From Simmondsia chinensis (lineage: Eukaryota; Streptophyta; Magnoliopsida; Caryophyllales; Simmondsiaceae), in the NCBI GenBank assembly GCA_018398585.1, contig JAGTTD010000015.1:27857478-27921477 (forward strand): a DNA stretch of 64,000 nt, in the 5' to 3' direction. The stretch's first letter is position 1. Each line of letters starts with the position of its first letter. A model generated the notes under the pieces. The model did not search any database. It was given only the letters and a program-made list of their open reading frames with translations, and was not told the DNA's origin. Shown one piece after another: positions 35,291 through 46,113 of the stretch. Both the position numbers and the translations under genes were made by a program.

Positions 35291-36920
35291 AGAACTAGAA
35301 TTAGATACAAGTAGATATCAAAACATAATTGCCTAGAGATGTCATACCATGTATAAGCCGTACTACTACGTGAGATCGATAATGGAAGTCCCTTCTATAG
35401 GTAGCTAACAGGGTTGATTGCCAGCCTCATATTTAGGCAATGTGACCCGACCTACCACGATAGCAGGCCGAGTCGTAGATTGCAGTGGGTGAGTCATAGG
35501 TTGTGTTATAATCAAGTTCGACACGACTCTTATCCGTGTAAGACCCATTACAGTTAAAAACGGTTGGGATTTGTATATGAGTCAACGAAATATTCAAAAT
35601 TTCACCTTATTTCATCACTTGACATATTCATTTTCTAATCTCTTCAGTCCGTTTTCTACCTCCTTGCTAACACTCTGTGTTCTCTTTTCTCTGATGAATT
35701 GGTTTCTTCTGCAATAAAAAGTCTACTGTAGTTACAATTTTGAGTTTATTATGTAGGTAAATTAATATTCAAGCCGCCATTAGCGTAATCTTTTTACATT
35801 TGTTGTCATAGTCACGTATTTTTATTATTATGACACACGGATCATTTGTCCTGGATGGTCAATTTAATACGTAAGAACATAGATTATTAGAACCCACTCT
35901 TACACCAGCTGTTGAGGACTTCACATATGAGTCCATGTAGTAGAATCCGACATTGGAGTTGAGAGTGAAAGAGATCAATTTATAAGTGTATTGGGTTACT
36001 CAACCTATTGTCAATTGTTTTTTGGATGAACCCCACTTAGACTTACGTGTGTGTCTAATATGTTCCACCTTTGTGGGTCGGGCCAGAGAGGTCCAGTGAA
36101 ATTTAATAATAGTGCTATACTTTGAATTATGAATGATCTAAGCAATTTAAATATGATCTCACAACATGGAGCAACCCCCTCTTTTTGAGTCAACGATGCT
36201 GGGATAGAGATGGTGGGAGGTGGTGTTAGCTGCGGTGTTGACAGTGCTATAGGAATAGCGGTGACCATGATGGCACATCCATGGTGATGGCGACTCGAAG
36301 GTGTTGTTAAAGACGGCTTGGAAGATTTTCGGGTTCTAATGTTACTGTTGTTGGAAAATATCTCCTAATATGTAAACAAAATTCGAACTTAAGTTAGACA
36401 AAACTAACTTGAGATAGACAAATTGAGCCTAGAAGGATTAACTTAGGAGTTCGAACAAATGAATCTCAAACTGAACAAGCTAGACCTCGAATAGGGGCCT
36501 CTCAAACTCTAACAAATTAACAGCCTTAAACTTTTACTATATTGGGCTTGACCTTGATGCAAGCTAGCCTTGAATTTGAACAACGTATCCTTGAACTTGA
36601 ATACATTGATCTCGAGCAGGTAGGAACAAGAGTAATTAAGCAGTAGATAAATACAAGAAACAATGAGTTAGAGATCAAACTAAAGCACAATTGTGCATGG
36701 AGTTCAAGATTGTCCTAAGTTTATGTCCTCACAATGGGACCAACTATCTCCCCAACTCCAGGAGTAAACATGGCGCCAACAATTAAAGTTACTTTTGAGT
36801 GCAAGGCTAGAATACACCCAATATGCTTCAAGTGATGATCTCATTGAAGGCTAAGATGTTGTGAAGAAGAGAGCTCCCATAGTGATAAAAGGGTCCCCAG
36901 TCAGCCGGTGATAATATATG
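35291..36920. other. Non-coding part of unit 3 matching unit 2
   Basis: Aligns with 14574-14960 (GTCATACCATGTATAAG, GGAAGTCCCTTCTATAGG) and then 16750-17900. No gene is seen. The main difference is the solo LTR at 35910-36108 and the missing Copia of unit 2. Confidence 0.65.
35910..36108 (-). repeat. Solo LTR of the miniature LTR family
   Basis: 199 bp from TGTTGAGGACTTCACATATG to GTGAAATTTAATA. It matches the LTRs at 9280 and 43546 in order and length, and is absent from the matching site in unit 2 (about 17150). A target duplication is not clear. Confidence 0.7.
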
Positions 36921-36924
36921 TATG

Positions 36925-37446
36925 TTTGAAAGCTAAACCCATATTATGGTTGTGCGATAGACTCTACAAGATTGATATTTGTATCTGTGTTTCTTCAAGT
37001 AATGATCTCAAGTTATTTATTGTGGTTTGGTTAATTTGGTCTAAAAGAAACAAGATAATCTTTGACAATGAGAAATGCGTACAAGAGGATATATTTTGGA
37101 ATATCTCTATGAGAGTTGGGCATCGGGCATCGGGCATCGGGCATCAGTTTGGTGTCATGATGTCCCTTATAAACCGGATGAAATAGCTAGAAACTTTGAA
37201 GCTTTTTTTGGCCGTGGACAGGACAATGGGAGGCCAATAAACTATTCTAGTAGAGACTCTATGAGTGGAAGACTTGGAAAGATGCTGTCATGTGGTCTTG
37301 GCCGGGGTGGTTCTTTCAAGGATATTTGTTTGACGTGGTCTTTTTTGCTTATGTTTGATTATTTTTTGAAATTTTGATGTTGGTTCTGGTTTTTTGTTTT
37401 GTTGTGCAACTGCTTCGACCGGTTCTTGCATATGTGGCCAAAAAAA
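36925..37446 (+). mobile_element. 5'-truncated LINE 3' end with RT-distal coding tail
   Basis: The frame at 36908-37186 includes LFIVVWLIWSKRNKIIFDNE, a motif typical of the region between RT and RNase H in plant L1 LINEs. The 3' end runs TTGGTTCTGGTTTTTTG ... ATGTGGCC and a short poly(A) at 37440-37446. It is absent from unit 2. A GGGCATC heptamer repeated four times (37118-37145) has shifted the frame. Confidence 0.78.
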
Positions 37447-37691
37447 GCACCATCTTGGAAATTATTCAAAGCATCATTTTTCTTGTTAGGACCACCCATA
37501 ATACATTGAAACTTTTAATCAAAATAGCAATCATAAACATAAGGAAATTGAGGAGTAAAATCAAGAACCCCGAAATTTATATTGTTCAGCTGACGCATAC
37601 ATCCATGGAGGGGAGTGCAATAAATCTTCGATATCATCTGAAGTTTACACGAGAAGTCAAATCTCAACCCTTCTCAACTCTGACCTTAACA

Positions 37692-37793
37692 TATTCCCAG
37701 GTTTATTTAGGTTTTCTTAGGCCTCGCTTGTTCGATTCGTCTGTTTTGTATTGCGACTTTAACGCTAATTATCGAAAAAAAAAAAAAAAAAAA
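37692..37793 (+). mobile_element. Very short LINE 3' end with poly(A)
   Basis: About 100 bp (TTTCTTAGGCCTCGCTTG ... CGCTAATTATCG plus a 19-base poly(A)) interrupts sequence that is continuous in unit 2 (18770-18790). Its wording is the plus-strand form of the 3' ends at 30681, 42990 and 50408. Confidence 0.75.
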
Positions 37794-39003
37794 ACCACTC
37801 TAGTTTATGTATAGAGTTACCCACACTAAAATCCTAATGTGTCATGGGTCTAAGTCGGATTGGCTCAATCCTCTACCTTATAAGTAATGTTTAATATAAC
37901 CAGAATTCACACGTAACTCAAGAATTTCAAAACTTTCATTTTGATCTTGGAATTATTTTGGAAAATTACTCCACACAATTTTGTGACCTAGCCTAACACA
38001 TAGACTATACCTTAATAGAATGTTCAATTAAATAATAGTCAAATTTAGTTTGATTTAGATTTCGTTTTGTTTTTGTGCACTAATGAATTGAATATTTGGC
38101 TTCTGTTAGGTATGATTTCTTGTTATGGACTGCATGTAGTTATCCCAAAAAAAAAAAAAAAAAACTACATATTTTCTTTATATCCTTTAAATTTTTTAAA
38201 AAATTTACATATTTAGAATTTTTTAAAATTTTATTTTTTTAAATTATTCTAAATGAAAATACCAAATTTATAGTTTTTTTTATATATAAGTGTATGTCTT
38301 AAAAAATCAAAGGAACCTGATAGAGTTATGTACAGGGTAGCTGGAAAAAAATATATCAAAGTTTAAAGCACTTCAAAACATTCAAAATCATAGAGTGTAC
38401 ATGAGAAATATGTTACTAAACTTTAGAGTACCAAAACAAACTTTTATCACACTCACAAATCCCAAAGCCTAAATATTTTATCGATCAGGTAGTTAAATGA
38501 TAGAGGCTCTATCGGTTTATACTTTTTGTATATCGAATATACTTAAATGCATTCAATGAAATACGTGACAAGAAAAGCATGCCCTGTTGATGAAATATGA
38601 AGTTGAAATCAAATCTAATACATATCAAGTTGGAATCTTGTGGTTGAGATTCATTTCTTTTCTAATTTTCAACCTTCTTTGAAGAGGAAAATGGGTTTAG
38701 TCGAAGTCCATTGTAAATCTAAAAGTTTTACATTTAATTATTTTTCCTTCATATTTTTCTTGCATTTCAAACATTTTCCTTTAAATTTTTTACCTTTCAT
38801 ACTATTTTCCGTGTTTCAAATTAATGGAGCCTAAAAAATGTCCAATATAACATTGCGTCGGAACTATGATTCAAAAAAATAACATTACATCAATCAATTT
38901 TCTTTAAGTTATCAATTTCATATTTTTACACTCAAATGCAATCATATATATTTTTTTTAGGAATTTATAACATTGCATATGAAACGGGAAAAAAAAAACC
39001 AAC
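37794..39003. other. End of unit 3, non-coding
   Basis: Matches the end of unit 2 (21930-22880) up to about 38950. A+T-rich, with a poly(A) tract near 38147. No gene is supported. Confidence 0.6.
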
Positions 39004-39296
39004 TGTCAAGGAACTATATATCCCAAAAGTTTAAGCTGATGGGTGAAGGTCCAGGATTGATTTTATATTCTAACATACCCCCTCACGCAAATGCCAGTTT
39101 GGACTTGAAGTGTGAATAATACACAGGCCCACCTCATACCTTGTGCTTAATTGTTTTAATATTGAAAGTGGGGTCTATTGAGATTCAAACTCTTGATCTC
39201 TTGGTCATCAAGGCTCTGATACTATATCAAAGAACCATCTATACCAAAAGGTTAAGCTGATGCGTGAAGGTTCAGGATTGATTTTATACTCCAACA
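39004..39296 (-). mobile_element. 293-bp TRIM/SMART-like miniature LTR element 2
   Basis: Same design and length as the copy at 28386: 72-bp LTRs at 39004-39075 and 39225-39296, with a primer site (minus strand TAGTATCAGAGCC, one mismatch) at 39212-39224. Flanks CCAAC and ACAAC are a 5-bp duplication with one mismatch. No coding capacity. Confidence 0.92.
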
Positions 39297-39483
39297 ACAA
39301 CTTTTCTAAAATATAGTAGGACGAACTGTTGAATTAGGCAATTAGCTCTAATTAAGTCAAAGTTGCAAGTCATTCTATTTTTGAATTCTTTAAGTCACCC
39401 TTGAACATTCAAGTCATGGCAGCTTACCATAACTTTCATTGACCACAAATATAACTTCATCTGTACTATATATTAATTAGAAG

Positions 39484-39822
39484 TTTTTTTTCAATAATTA
39501 GCAATATAGTCATGATCAAAACAGGCGAGTCGAGCAAGCGAGGCCTAAAAGAACCTGAATAAATCGGTAAAAAAATGAGAACAAGAAAGCAGGGGAAAAA
39601 AAAGGCATCACATGTCTAAAACAGCACTGAGCGATGGTCTCGAAGCAAGGGAGACGACGAACCGATGGAGCATGAGATGAAAAGAAAGGGAACCTGGTCT
39701 AAAACTGCCTTACTCCATCCTTACAAAAAGCTCAATCATATCTGATTCATCTCCATCATACTCCAAACCGAGCCTTTTCGCAAACTCCCAAAATCATTCA
39801 CGTCCTCTAATTAAAAAAAAAA
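39484..39822 (-). mobile_element. LINE 3' end fragment
   Basis: Poly(T) then CAATAATTAGCAATATAGTC and GAGCAAGCGAGGCCTAAAAG is the reversed LINE 3' end, close in sequence to the copy at 12042. The 5' limit near 39822 is uncertain; a poly(A) there may belong to another element. Confidence 0.55.
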
Positions 39823-40437
39823 AAAGGTTACACGCCCAAATTTTTGAATTTCTAGGCTGTCACTGCACATCTCTACCTTTTAAACCCCCACTCCTCCTAT
39901 CTGTACAAGAGAATTAATTTATGATAAAATCAACTCTTATCTCTTGGTTTAAATGTATGTAAGTTGATCAATAAGCAAACACTATTTCTATCTATATTAA
40001 TAATATAATTTACCAATTATAACATATAAATATAATTATTAAAATTTACATCAAATATTAATTACAATTTCCTCCTCTCAAAAGCCTCCACTCTCCAAAT
40101 TCATAAATTTATAGGCTATCGCTTCATCTCCATCTCCCTTAAACTTCCACTCTCCATTTTTATCTATATTTATATTTGTACAAGAGATCTAATTTATAAT
40201 AAAATCAACTCTCATTTTCTAATTTAAATGTACATAAGTTATCATAAAGACAAACTCTATTTTATATTTATGTTAATAATATAATTTATCAATTATAATA
40301 TATAAATATAATTATTTAAAATTTAATTACACAACGTGGATTACACGGGAAACTCTTAGTTACACTTTACGAAGATGGATGAAAATGACATTACCAAGTC
40401 CCGTGAACCACTTCCCTTTGCTGTTGCAATTTTTCAC

Positions 40438-40445
40438 TATATATA
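40438..40445 (+). promoter_or_regulatory. TATA box of the LTP gene at 40515
   Basis: TATATATA lies 70 bp before the ATG, the same spacing as in the intact gene at 8874. Confidence 0.65.
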
Positions 40446-40514
40446 CCAAGTATTCCCCCACCCTCCCTCTACAAAAATATACTACACACATAGGGAAAAC
40501 AAAACCGAAGAGAG

Positions 40515-40814
40515 ATGGAGATGTACAAAAAAGTGTTGGCCGTACTCCTCGTAGTGGTGTCCATTTTGGCCACGTCGAATGGGTTGAGTGTCTGCAATGT
40601 CAACCAAAACGGCCTACTGGCTTGTAAGTCTGCAGTGACCGGCTCGAGTCCAGCTCAACCCTCCGCTGAATGTTGCAAAGCAATTTCTGGGGCTAACTTT
40701 CGGTGCCTGTGCTCGTACAAGAACTCGCCCATATTGCCTGCATTGGGGATCAATCCTAACTTGGCCTTGGCTCTGCCTGCTAAGTGTAACATCCATACTT
40801 CAGTCACTTGCTGA
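40515..40814 (+). CDS. DIR1-like non-specific lipid transfer protein
   Basis: A 99-residue secreted protein. The signal peptide spans about residues 1-23 (core VLAVLLVVVSILA). Eight cysteines lie at 27, 37, 53-54, 64, 66, 91 and 99, spacing 9-15-0-9-1-24-7, which fits the DIR1 group. The CXC centre is Leu, and the segment SYKNSPILPALGINPNLALA is the conserved helix and turn of this family. The protein ends right at the last cysteine. It would bind lipid in a hydrophobic cavity outside the cell; its ligand cannot be told. It resembles the gene at 60734 more than the one at 8874 (shared KCNI-TSVTC end). It stands alone between a LINE fragment and a fold-back element, with no disabling changes. 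A second in-frame ATG two codons on is possible. Confidence 0.93.
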   Translation: MEMYKKVLAVLLVVVSILATSNGLSVCNVNQNGLLACKSAVTGSSPAQPSAECCKAISGANFRCLCSYKNSPILPALGINPNLALALPAKCNIHTSVTC

Positions 40815-41720
40815 AAATTAGGTTGTTAGTAGCTAGTTACGTTTGTCATGCTGTTGTGTAATGGATATTTACAAGCTATTAGAATTATATGCGTGATATG
40901 TACCGTATGTATGACCAATAACGCAATAATCATATAATAAGGTCATTTTATCTGTCTACCTCTATTCAAAGTTCTGTGATGAAAGGTAATGAAAATTATA
41001 ATATGGAGTCACTTCACTTTTTTCTTTCATCAAGGAGGTATATACTGTTGATATCCATTGTTAGGGCTACATCCATAACATAAAGACTTTAAATTCGACG
41101 CGGAAATGGAGAAAACACATAACCCCGAAATTTATGCAATTCGTTAAAAACCTACTTTCATGGCTAGAGAGAAGGAGAAGGACAACAATATTCATTATAT
41201 CCACGAGATTTCTTGAGGCTTTAAACCCTTTCAACTCATGTAGCCCTAGTGCTTTCTACCGCCGCTAAATCAAATGCCAATTCACGCATAAGATCAACAC
41301 AGGTAAGAAAAGAAACTACAAACACCGAAACCCACTATAGTGGGTGTTATAGCACTAGGTGCCTTCTTTATAACGGGGAAGGAAAAGCGAAAACATATAG
41401 GTTCCATTTGTTATGCAGAAAAATTAAATTATAGAAATTGGTATTTCTCTTTTTCGTTGTTTGGCGCAACATTTATTGACAAAACTTTTTCTCCAATGGA
41501 AAAGGTTTCACAGCCAGTGCAGAAAAATGACTTATCTTATAAAATTGAGGAAGTCATCATTACAAGCAACTCAAAAAGCTTCATTTGATTGTATATGTTA
41601 CATCACTACTTATATAGTCCAATTTGGTATAGAAGGACTGATGAATGTTGTTTTCTTTTAATCGAAACAAACAATGAAAAACTTCAAGTTGATTTTATTT
41701 TCCTTGTAAAATCTGTTTTA
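40815..41720. other. Non-coding stretch, no gene recognised
   Basis: Two overlapping frames (41249-41661) exist but have no family signature. The GAAACCCACTATAGTGGGTG palindrome at about 41327-41346 is a perfect 14-base inverted repeat (CCCACTATAGTGGG). Otherwise ordinary intergenic DNA. Confidence 0.45.
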
Positions 41721-42879
41721 GGATAATATTAGAAATGACCCCCCGAACTATTGGTCAAAATCAAAGTGACCTCCGAACTTTCAACATCATTATAACGACA
41801 GCTCCTCAACTATTGGTCATAATCAATGTGATCCCCCAATTTCTAATTTTATCAAACACACCGCCCAAACTATTGGTGAAAGTCAATATAATCCCATAAA
41901 ATTCTAAAATTATATCCAGGTCACCCCCGAACTATTAACGAAAACTAATTTGATCCCCAACTTTAAATTTTACTAAAAATATTCGAAACCGTTAAAAAAA
42001 TAGAAAAAAATTAGTTTGGACACCTGAGAGTTATAAGTATATTTTATAGATGCCCCAGGATTTTAAAAAATTTGAGTTACTCCAAAATTTTGAACTTCTT
42101 TTTCAAACATTCTCTCCATAATTTTATTAGTATTTTGCCAAATTATACTAATATGAAAAATAAAATAAAAAGAAAATATCTTAAATATAATTTAATGATC
42201 ATTTACATTTAAATTTAAATATTTAAAATGATTTTAAAATTGTAAGAAATAGAACTCGCTAAACCTACCAATAAATAATTTTAAAAATTAAAAAATAAAA
42301 ATTATATTTTTTAAATTATTTAATTTATTTTATAATTATAATTGTTTTAAGTATAGATGAGATTCTTTCCCTTAGTTATTTTGTTTTTAAAGTGCTAACT
42401 TAGTTTAATTTAACAAAATACTAATGGAGTTATAGGAATAGTCTATGGAAAAAAGTTATTATAAAAATATTTTAAAAATTTACAACACCTGAAAAGTATA
42501 TTATCTAATTTAGGAACTCCGAATCAAAGTTTGTTTGAATTTTTTTTCAATTGTTTCGGATGTCTTTGATATGATTTTTGAAGTTAAGAGATTAAATTGA
42601 TTTTAATTAATAGTTCCAGAGTGTCTTTGATGAAATTAAAAGTTGGGAGGTCACATTAATTTTGACTAATAGTTCAAGAGGTCTCTTTGACTAAATTAGA
42701 AGTTTGGGGGTTACATTTATTTTATCCAATAGTTTATGGGGTGTCTTTAATAAAATTAGAAGTTGGGGGTTCACATTAATTTCGACCTATTGTTCGGGGG
42801 TATCTTTTATGAAATTAAAAGTTCAAGGGATCACTTTGATTTTAACCTATAGTTCTGGGGGTATTTTTAAATATTATCC
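41721..42879. mobile_element. Fold-back element with tandemly repeated arms
   Basis: The left end GGATAATATTAG and right end AATATTATCC are inverted. Each arm (41721-41990 and 42540-42879) consists of about five units of 55-65 bp carrying CCCCCGAACTATTGGTC and its complement. The A+T-rich middle has no gene. Part of one arm also occurs at 26605-26795. No target duplication was identified. Confidence 0.78.
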
Positions 42880-42975
42880 AGGAAAACATTTTGATTTTGG
42901 TTTAAACGTCCAGTTCCAGTTGAATGCATGTGTTATTGTACAGTTCAAGCCATTAATTTGCACCTATATGAACCT

Positions 42976-43180
42976 TTTTTTTTTTTTTTTTTTTTTGATA
43001 ATTAGCGATAAAATCGCGGAACAAGCAGGCCAATCGACAAAGCGAGACCTGAAGCCACCAAAATAAAATAAAATGTAGAATTTATTAAAAAGGAAAAAAT
43101 GTAACAACCACGAAAATTAATTAAAAAGGAACAAATGTAGAATTTACAACATCTTGCCAATTGTGCCTGCATTCATTGAA
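42976..43180 (-). mobile_element. LINE 3' end fragment
   Basis: A long poly(T) (42976-42996) then GATAATTAGCGATAAAATCG and AAAGCGAGACCTGAAGCC is the reversed LINE 3' end. Strongly matches 30681 and 50408. Confidence 0.65.
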
Positions 43181-43292
43181 CTCCAGAGTTTTCGCTATCT
43201 ATCTTCAAAGAGTACAGGATTTTTTTTTTTTTCCACCATGCACATCGCTTGCTTTAATTTTTTGTTGAATTTGGGATTAGGGCGAGCCAACC

Positions 43293-43500
43293 TTTTTTTT
43301 TTCCAATAATTAGATAGAAAACTCTCCATACATAAATCAGCGCACCCACCCAAGTGGGGCCCGAAAAAGCCCCCAAGAGTAGGACAAAAGAAATGAAAAA
43401 AAGAACTCCTAAAACCAGAAGCAAACATCCCAAGAACCTAGGCTTCTACACCCACGCCAACTCGAAGCTCAAAGTCATATAACTCCTAGAAACATGTTTA
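43293..43500 (-). mobile_element. LINE 3' end fragment, second subfamily
   Basis: Poly(T) then CCAATAATTAGATAGAAAAC and GGGGCCCGAAAAAGCCCCC. It matches 22974-23140, a slightly different 3' end from the copies at 12042 and 50401. Confidence 0.6.
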
Positions 43501-43953
43501 ACTGGTATATACAATGATGTTATGTTATTTGAGTTGCTTCCATTTTGTTAAATTTCACCAGGCTTTTTAGGCCCGATCCATGGAGTTGGAATATACGAGA
43601 TCCACATATAAGCCCAAGTAGGGTTCCATCTTAAAACCAAATGGCTATAAGTGAAGTAACCCACGAGACTTATAAAGTGGTCTCTTGACTAGGCTCACAT
43701 ATGGAGTCTCAACACTCTCCCTCACATGTGAGTCTACGACAAATGCAACACTTGCCTTCTCCAATCCACTTGGATCCAACATTAACTAGAGAGGCCCTCG
43801 GTGCAACAAATAAAAATGCACCCCTCTTTACGAGAACAAGGTGCGACAAACAAGAGATCGGGATCATCAATCCACTCTGATACCATGCTAAATTTCACCG
43901 GGCTTTTTACGCTCGATCCACGAAGTTGGAACATACAAGATCCACATATAAGC

Positions 43954-44864
43954 TGTCACGATCCTCGATTCGTGACCTCGAGTTACTGGCTCGAGATTTG
44001 ATTGATATTGAGAATTGATAGGATTTTAGAGAATTTGGGATGAGAAAGAAGGTGAATTAGACTTAGATGAGAAAGAATTGAGATAGATTTTTGATGAGAA
44101 GAGAAATAGAGTTTAGATGAGAGAGAGAATAAAGAAAGTATTAGATGGGAGAGTTAAGAGTTGAACTCTTAATTTCATTCATGTTTAATTGGATGATTAT
44201 TACATTGATATTACTCTTGTATTTATAGTAATTGTTAAGTATCATCTAGATCCTTCTAGAATAATCCTAAATCTGAAAATACAATAATATTGGCGGGAAA
44301 CATAAAAGGCGGGAAAGTATTTGAATTCAAATAAGAGCGGGAAAGGTGGTTGGGAAGCTTCTAGAGCTGGGTACCGCCTTTGGGAGTGTATTGGAGCTGT
44401 GCTACCGGTTACCGGCACCATCGGCTAAGAAGCACGGCCTTGGTCCTGCTGGCTGTACCGCTGGCTCGGTCTGGGCACGGCCTGCCCTTGTCATGACATG
44501 CGTTGGCACGGTCCTGACCTTGTCATGACATGCGTTGGCACGGTCCTGGACTAGGCGGGCGCGGATCTGACTGGCCCTGACATGGCCCTGGCTGTGATCT
44601 AGGTCAGGGTCTTGTTGAGTCTCCCGGTCCTTGACATCCACTTGTGCCCGTGACATGCGGCCCACGACACAGACCCGGCAGTGAACCTTGGTACTCTCTT
44701 GGCTCGGCTGCTAGCCTCTCTTGACCTTGTCACAGCTAGGGTCGTGACACGAACTGGACATGAATCCTGCTGTGAGCCTTGGACACCCGACCCTGACACT
44801 CGAACCTCTGTCCTTGGCGTTCTTGGTTGCTGCGTAGGGCCTTGTCACGGCTAGGGTCGTGACA
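43954..44864 (-). repeat. 3' LTR of the RRM-carrying element
   Basis: Starts TGTCACGATCC and ends GGGTCGTGACA, a perfect TGTCACGA/TCGTGACA terminal inverted repeat. It contains an internal direct repeat CTTGTCATGACATGCGTTGG (about 44488 and 44519). Confidence 0.93.
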
Positions 44865-45032
44865 ATATCTTCCCCTTCAATTTGTCCTTGTCCTCAAGGA
44901 CGTTATTATCTTTCTAGCTATTACAATATTTTTTTTTTCCTAATACATGTACTACTAGTATCATAGGCTAAGTACTTAGTTCTATTACATCATTTCTACT
45001 ACTACTAAGTACTTTTCTATACAATTAGCTTC

Positions 45033-46113
45033 CTACCCAATCCCTTCCCTTACAATTAAGTGGAAACTAGGTAGGTTGATGCGAGTGGCACTTCTTGTGC
45101 CAAACCCGGTCCAAGCGAAGTGTTCCCTTGCTTGCGTCTTCTTCTTGAGTGTGCCAATCCCCGTACACGGGAAGTGCACCCATGCTTGCGCTTCCTCTCT
45201 GAAGACTCTTCGTGCACCTCTAGTCCATGTGCGATGGTCTGGACATGATGTTATTTTCATTTGTTGCGGACCTGGATGCTGGGCTGTTATCTTGACAGTG
45301 CTACCCAGCTGCGGTAGTGGCCGCTTCTGCTTAACACCCGTCTTTTGTACATGGCCAACACCACGCTTATGCTGCGTTGCTGACTGTTTCTTCATAGCTA
45401 GAGCAGACAGCTCTTGACAAGGGCCAAGTGTACTGTCCTGCGCACTCTCTTTACTGCGTGAGTTGTCAACTAGCTGTTGTGGCTCTCTTGATACTGTAGC
45501 ACTTAGGCCTAGCTGAGGAACCTCCCGTGACACGTTCATTGCAGCTGGATTTGGTTCGGTTATGCTTACGGATTTTTCTCCTGATTTATCCTCAGCAACA
45601 TAACTCCATTCTTGAGCTGTCGTGGCAATTTTCCTCTCAATCTTTGAACTCGTTGTTCTAGCTTCATCATTAAATTCTTGAGCGGTTGCTGTCAAGGCAT
45701 CCATGGAGGACTTCATTTTTTGAGCTTGATCTGCTTTTGACTAGGATCGCTATGCTGTCCAGCTCTGTCTTGACTTGCTGCCAAGCTTCTTGGTTTGGTC
45801 TAATTGCTTCCGTAACATAAGCTACTTCTAGGCCACGGTATTCTTCAAGTGGAACTTGGACTTGGATGTTCATCACATTACAATTGTTGTATATGTTTCT
45901 TCCGTGTAACCACTTTTGTGCATTTTCAGCATCCCTCCTTGAAGTGAAGGTCACTTCAGCTTCAACTTCTAGGGAAGTTGTTGAGTGGATTCGGATTTCT
46001 TCAAGGCAACCGTAAGGCGAGAAGACCTGGTGGAGAACGACTTCAGTGATGGGATAGAGAAGGTTCCCTATCCTGACAAGGAGTGTATTTCCCCGGACAT
46101 CTCTTGCTGCCAT
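45033..46113 (-). pseudogene. PTB-like RRM plus coiled-coil ORF, one frameshift
   Basis: The first frame (147 residues, 46113-45670) opens MAARDVRGNTLLVRIGNLLY. Residues 9-85 form an RNA recognition motif: RNP2-like LLVRIGNL, the helix YPITEVVLHQVFSPYG, RNP1-like AEVTF, and WLHGRNIYNNCNVMNIQ. This order closely resembles the second RRM of polypyrimidine-tract-binding proteins. A helical stretch (AWQQVKTELDSIAILVK) follows. The second frame (227 residues, 45716-45033) continues as MKSSMDALTATAQEFNDEAR, so a one-base shift near 45716-45740 joins them. The tail is polar with no known domain. In the host PTB binds pyrimidine-rich RNA in splicing; here the RRM may bind the element's RNA, which is inference. 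It could be captured host coding sequence or a lineage-specific Gag. Confidence 0.78.

Noticed and set aside
40379..40627. Alternative 82-residue frame overlapping the LTP gene
   Set aside because: It starts before the TATA box and is out of frame with the clear eight-cysteine protein.
41249..41661. Possible small genes downstream of the LTP at 40515
   Set aside because: Overlapping frames have no recognised motif, no signal peptide and no support from composition.
44346..44665. Two overlapping frames in the LTR (also at 47759-48078) as genes
   Set aside because: They are G/C-rich LTR sequence and occur identically in both LTRs because of the repeat.
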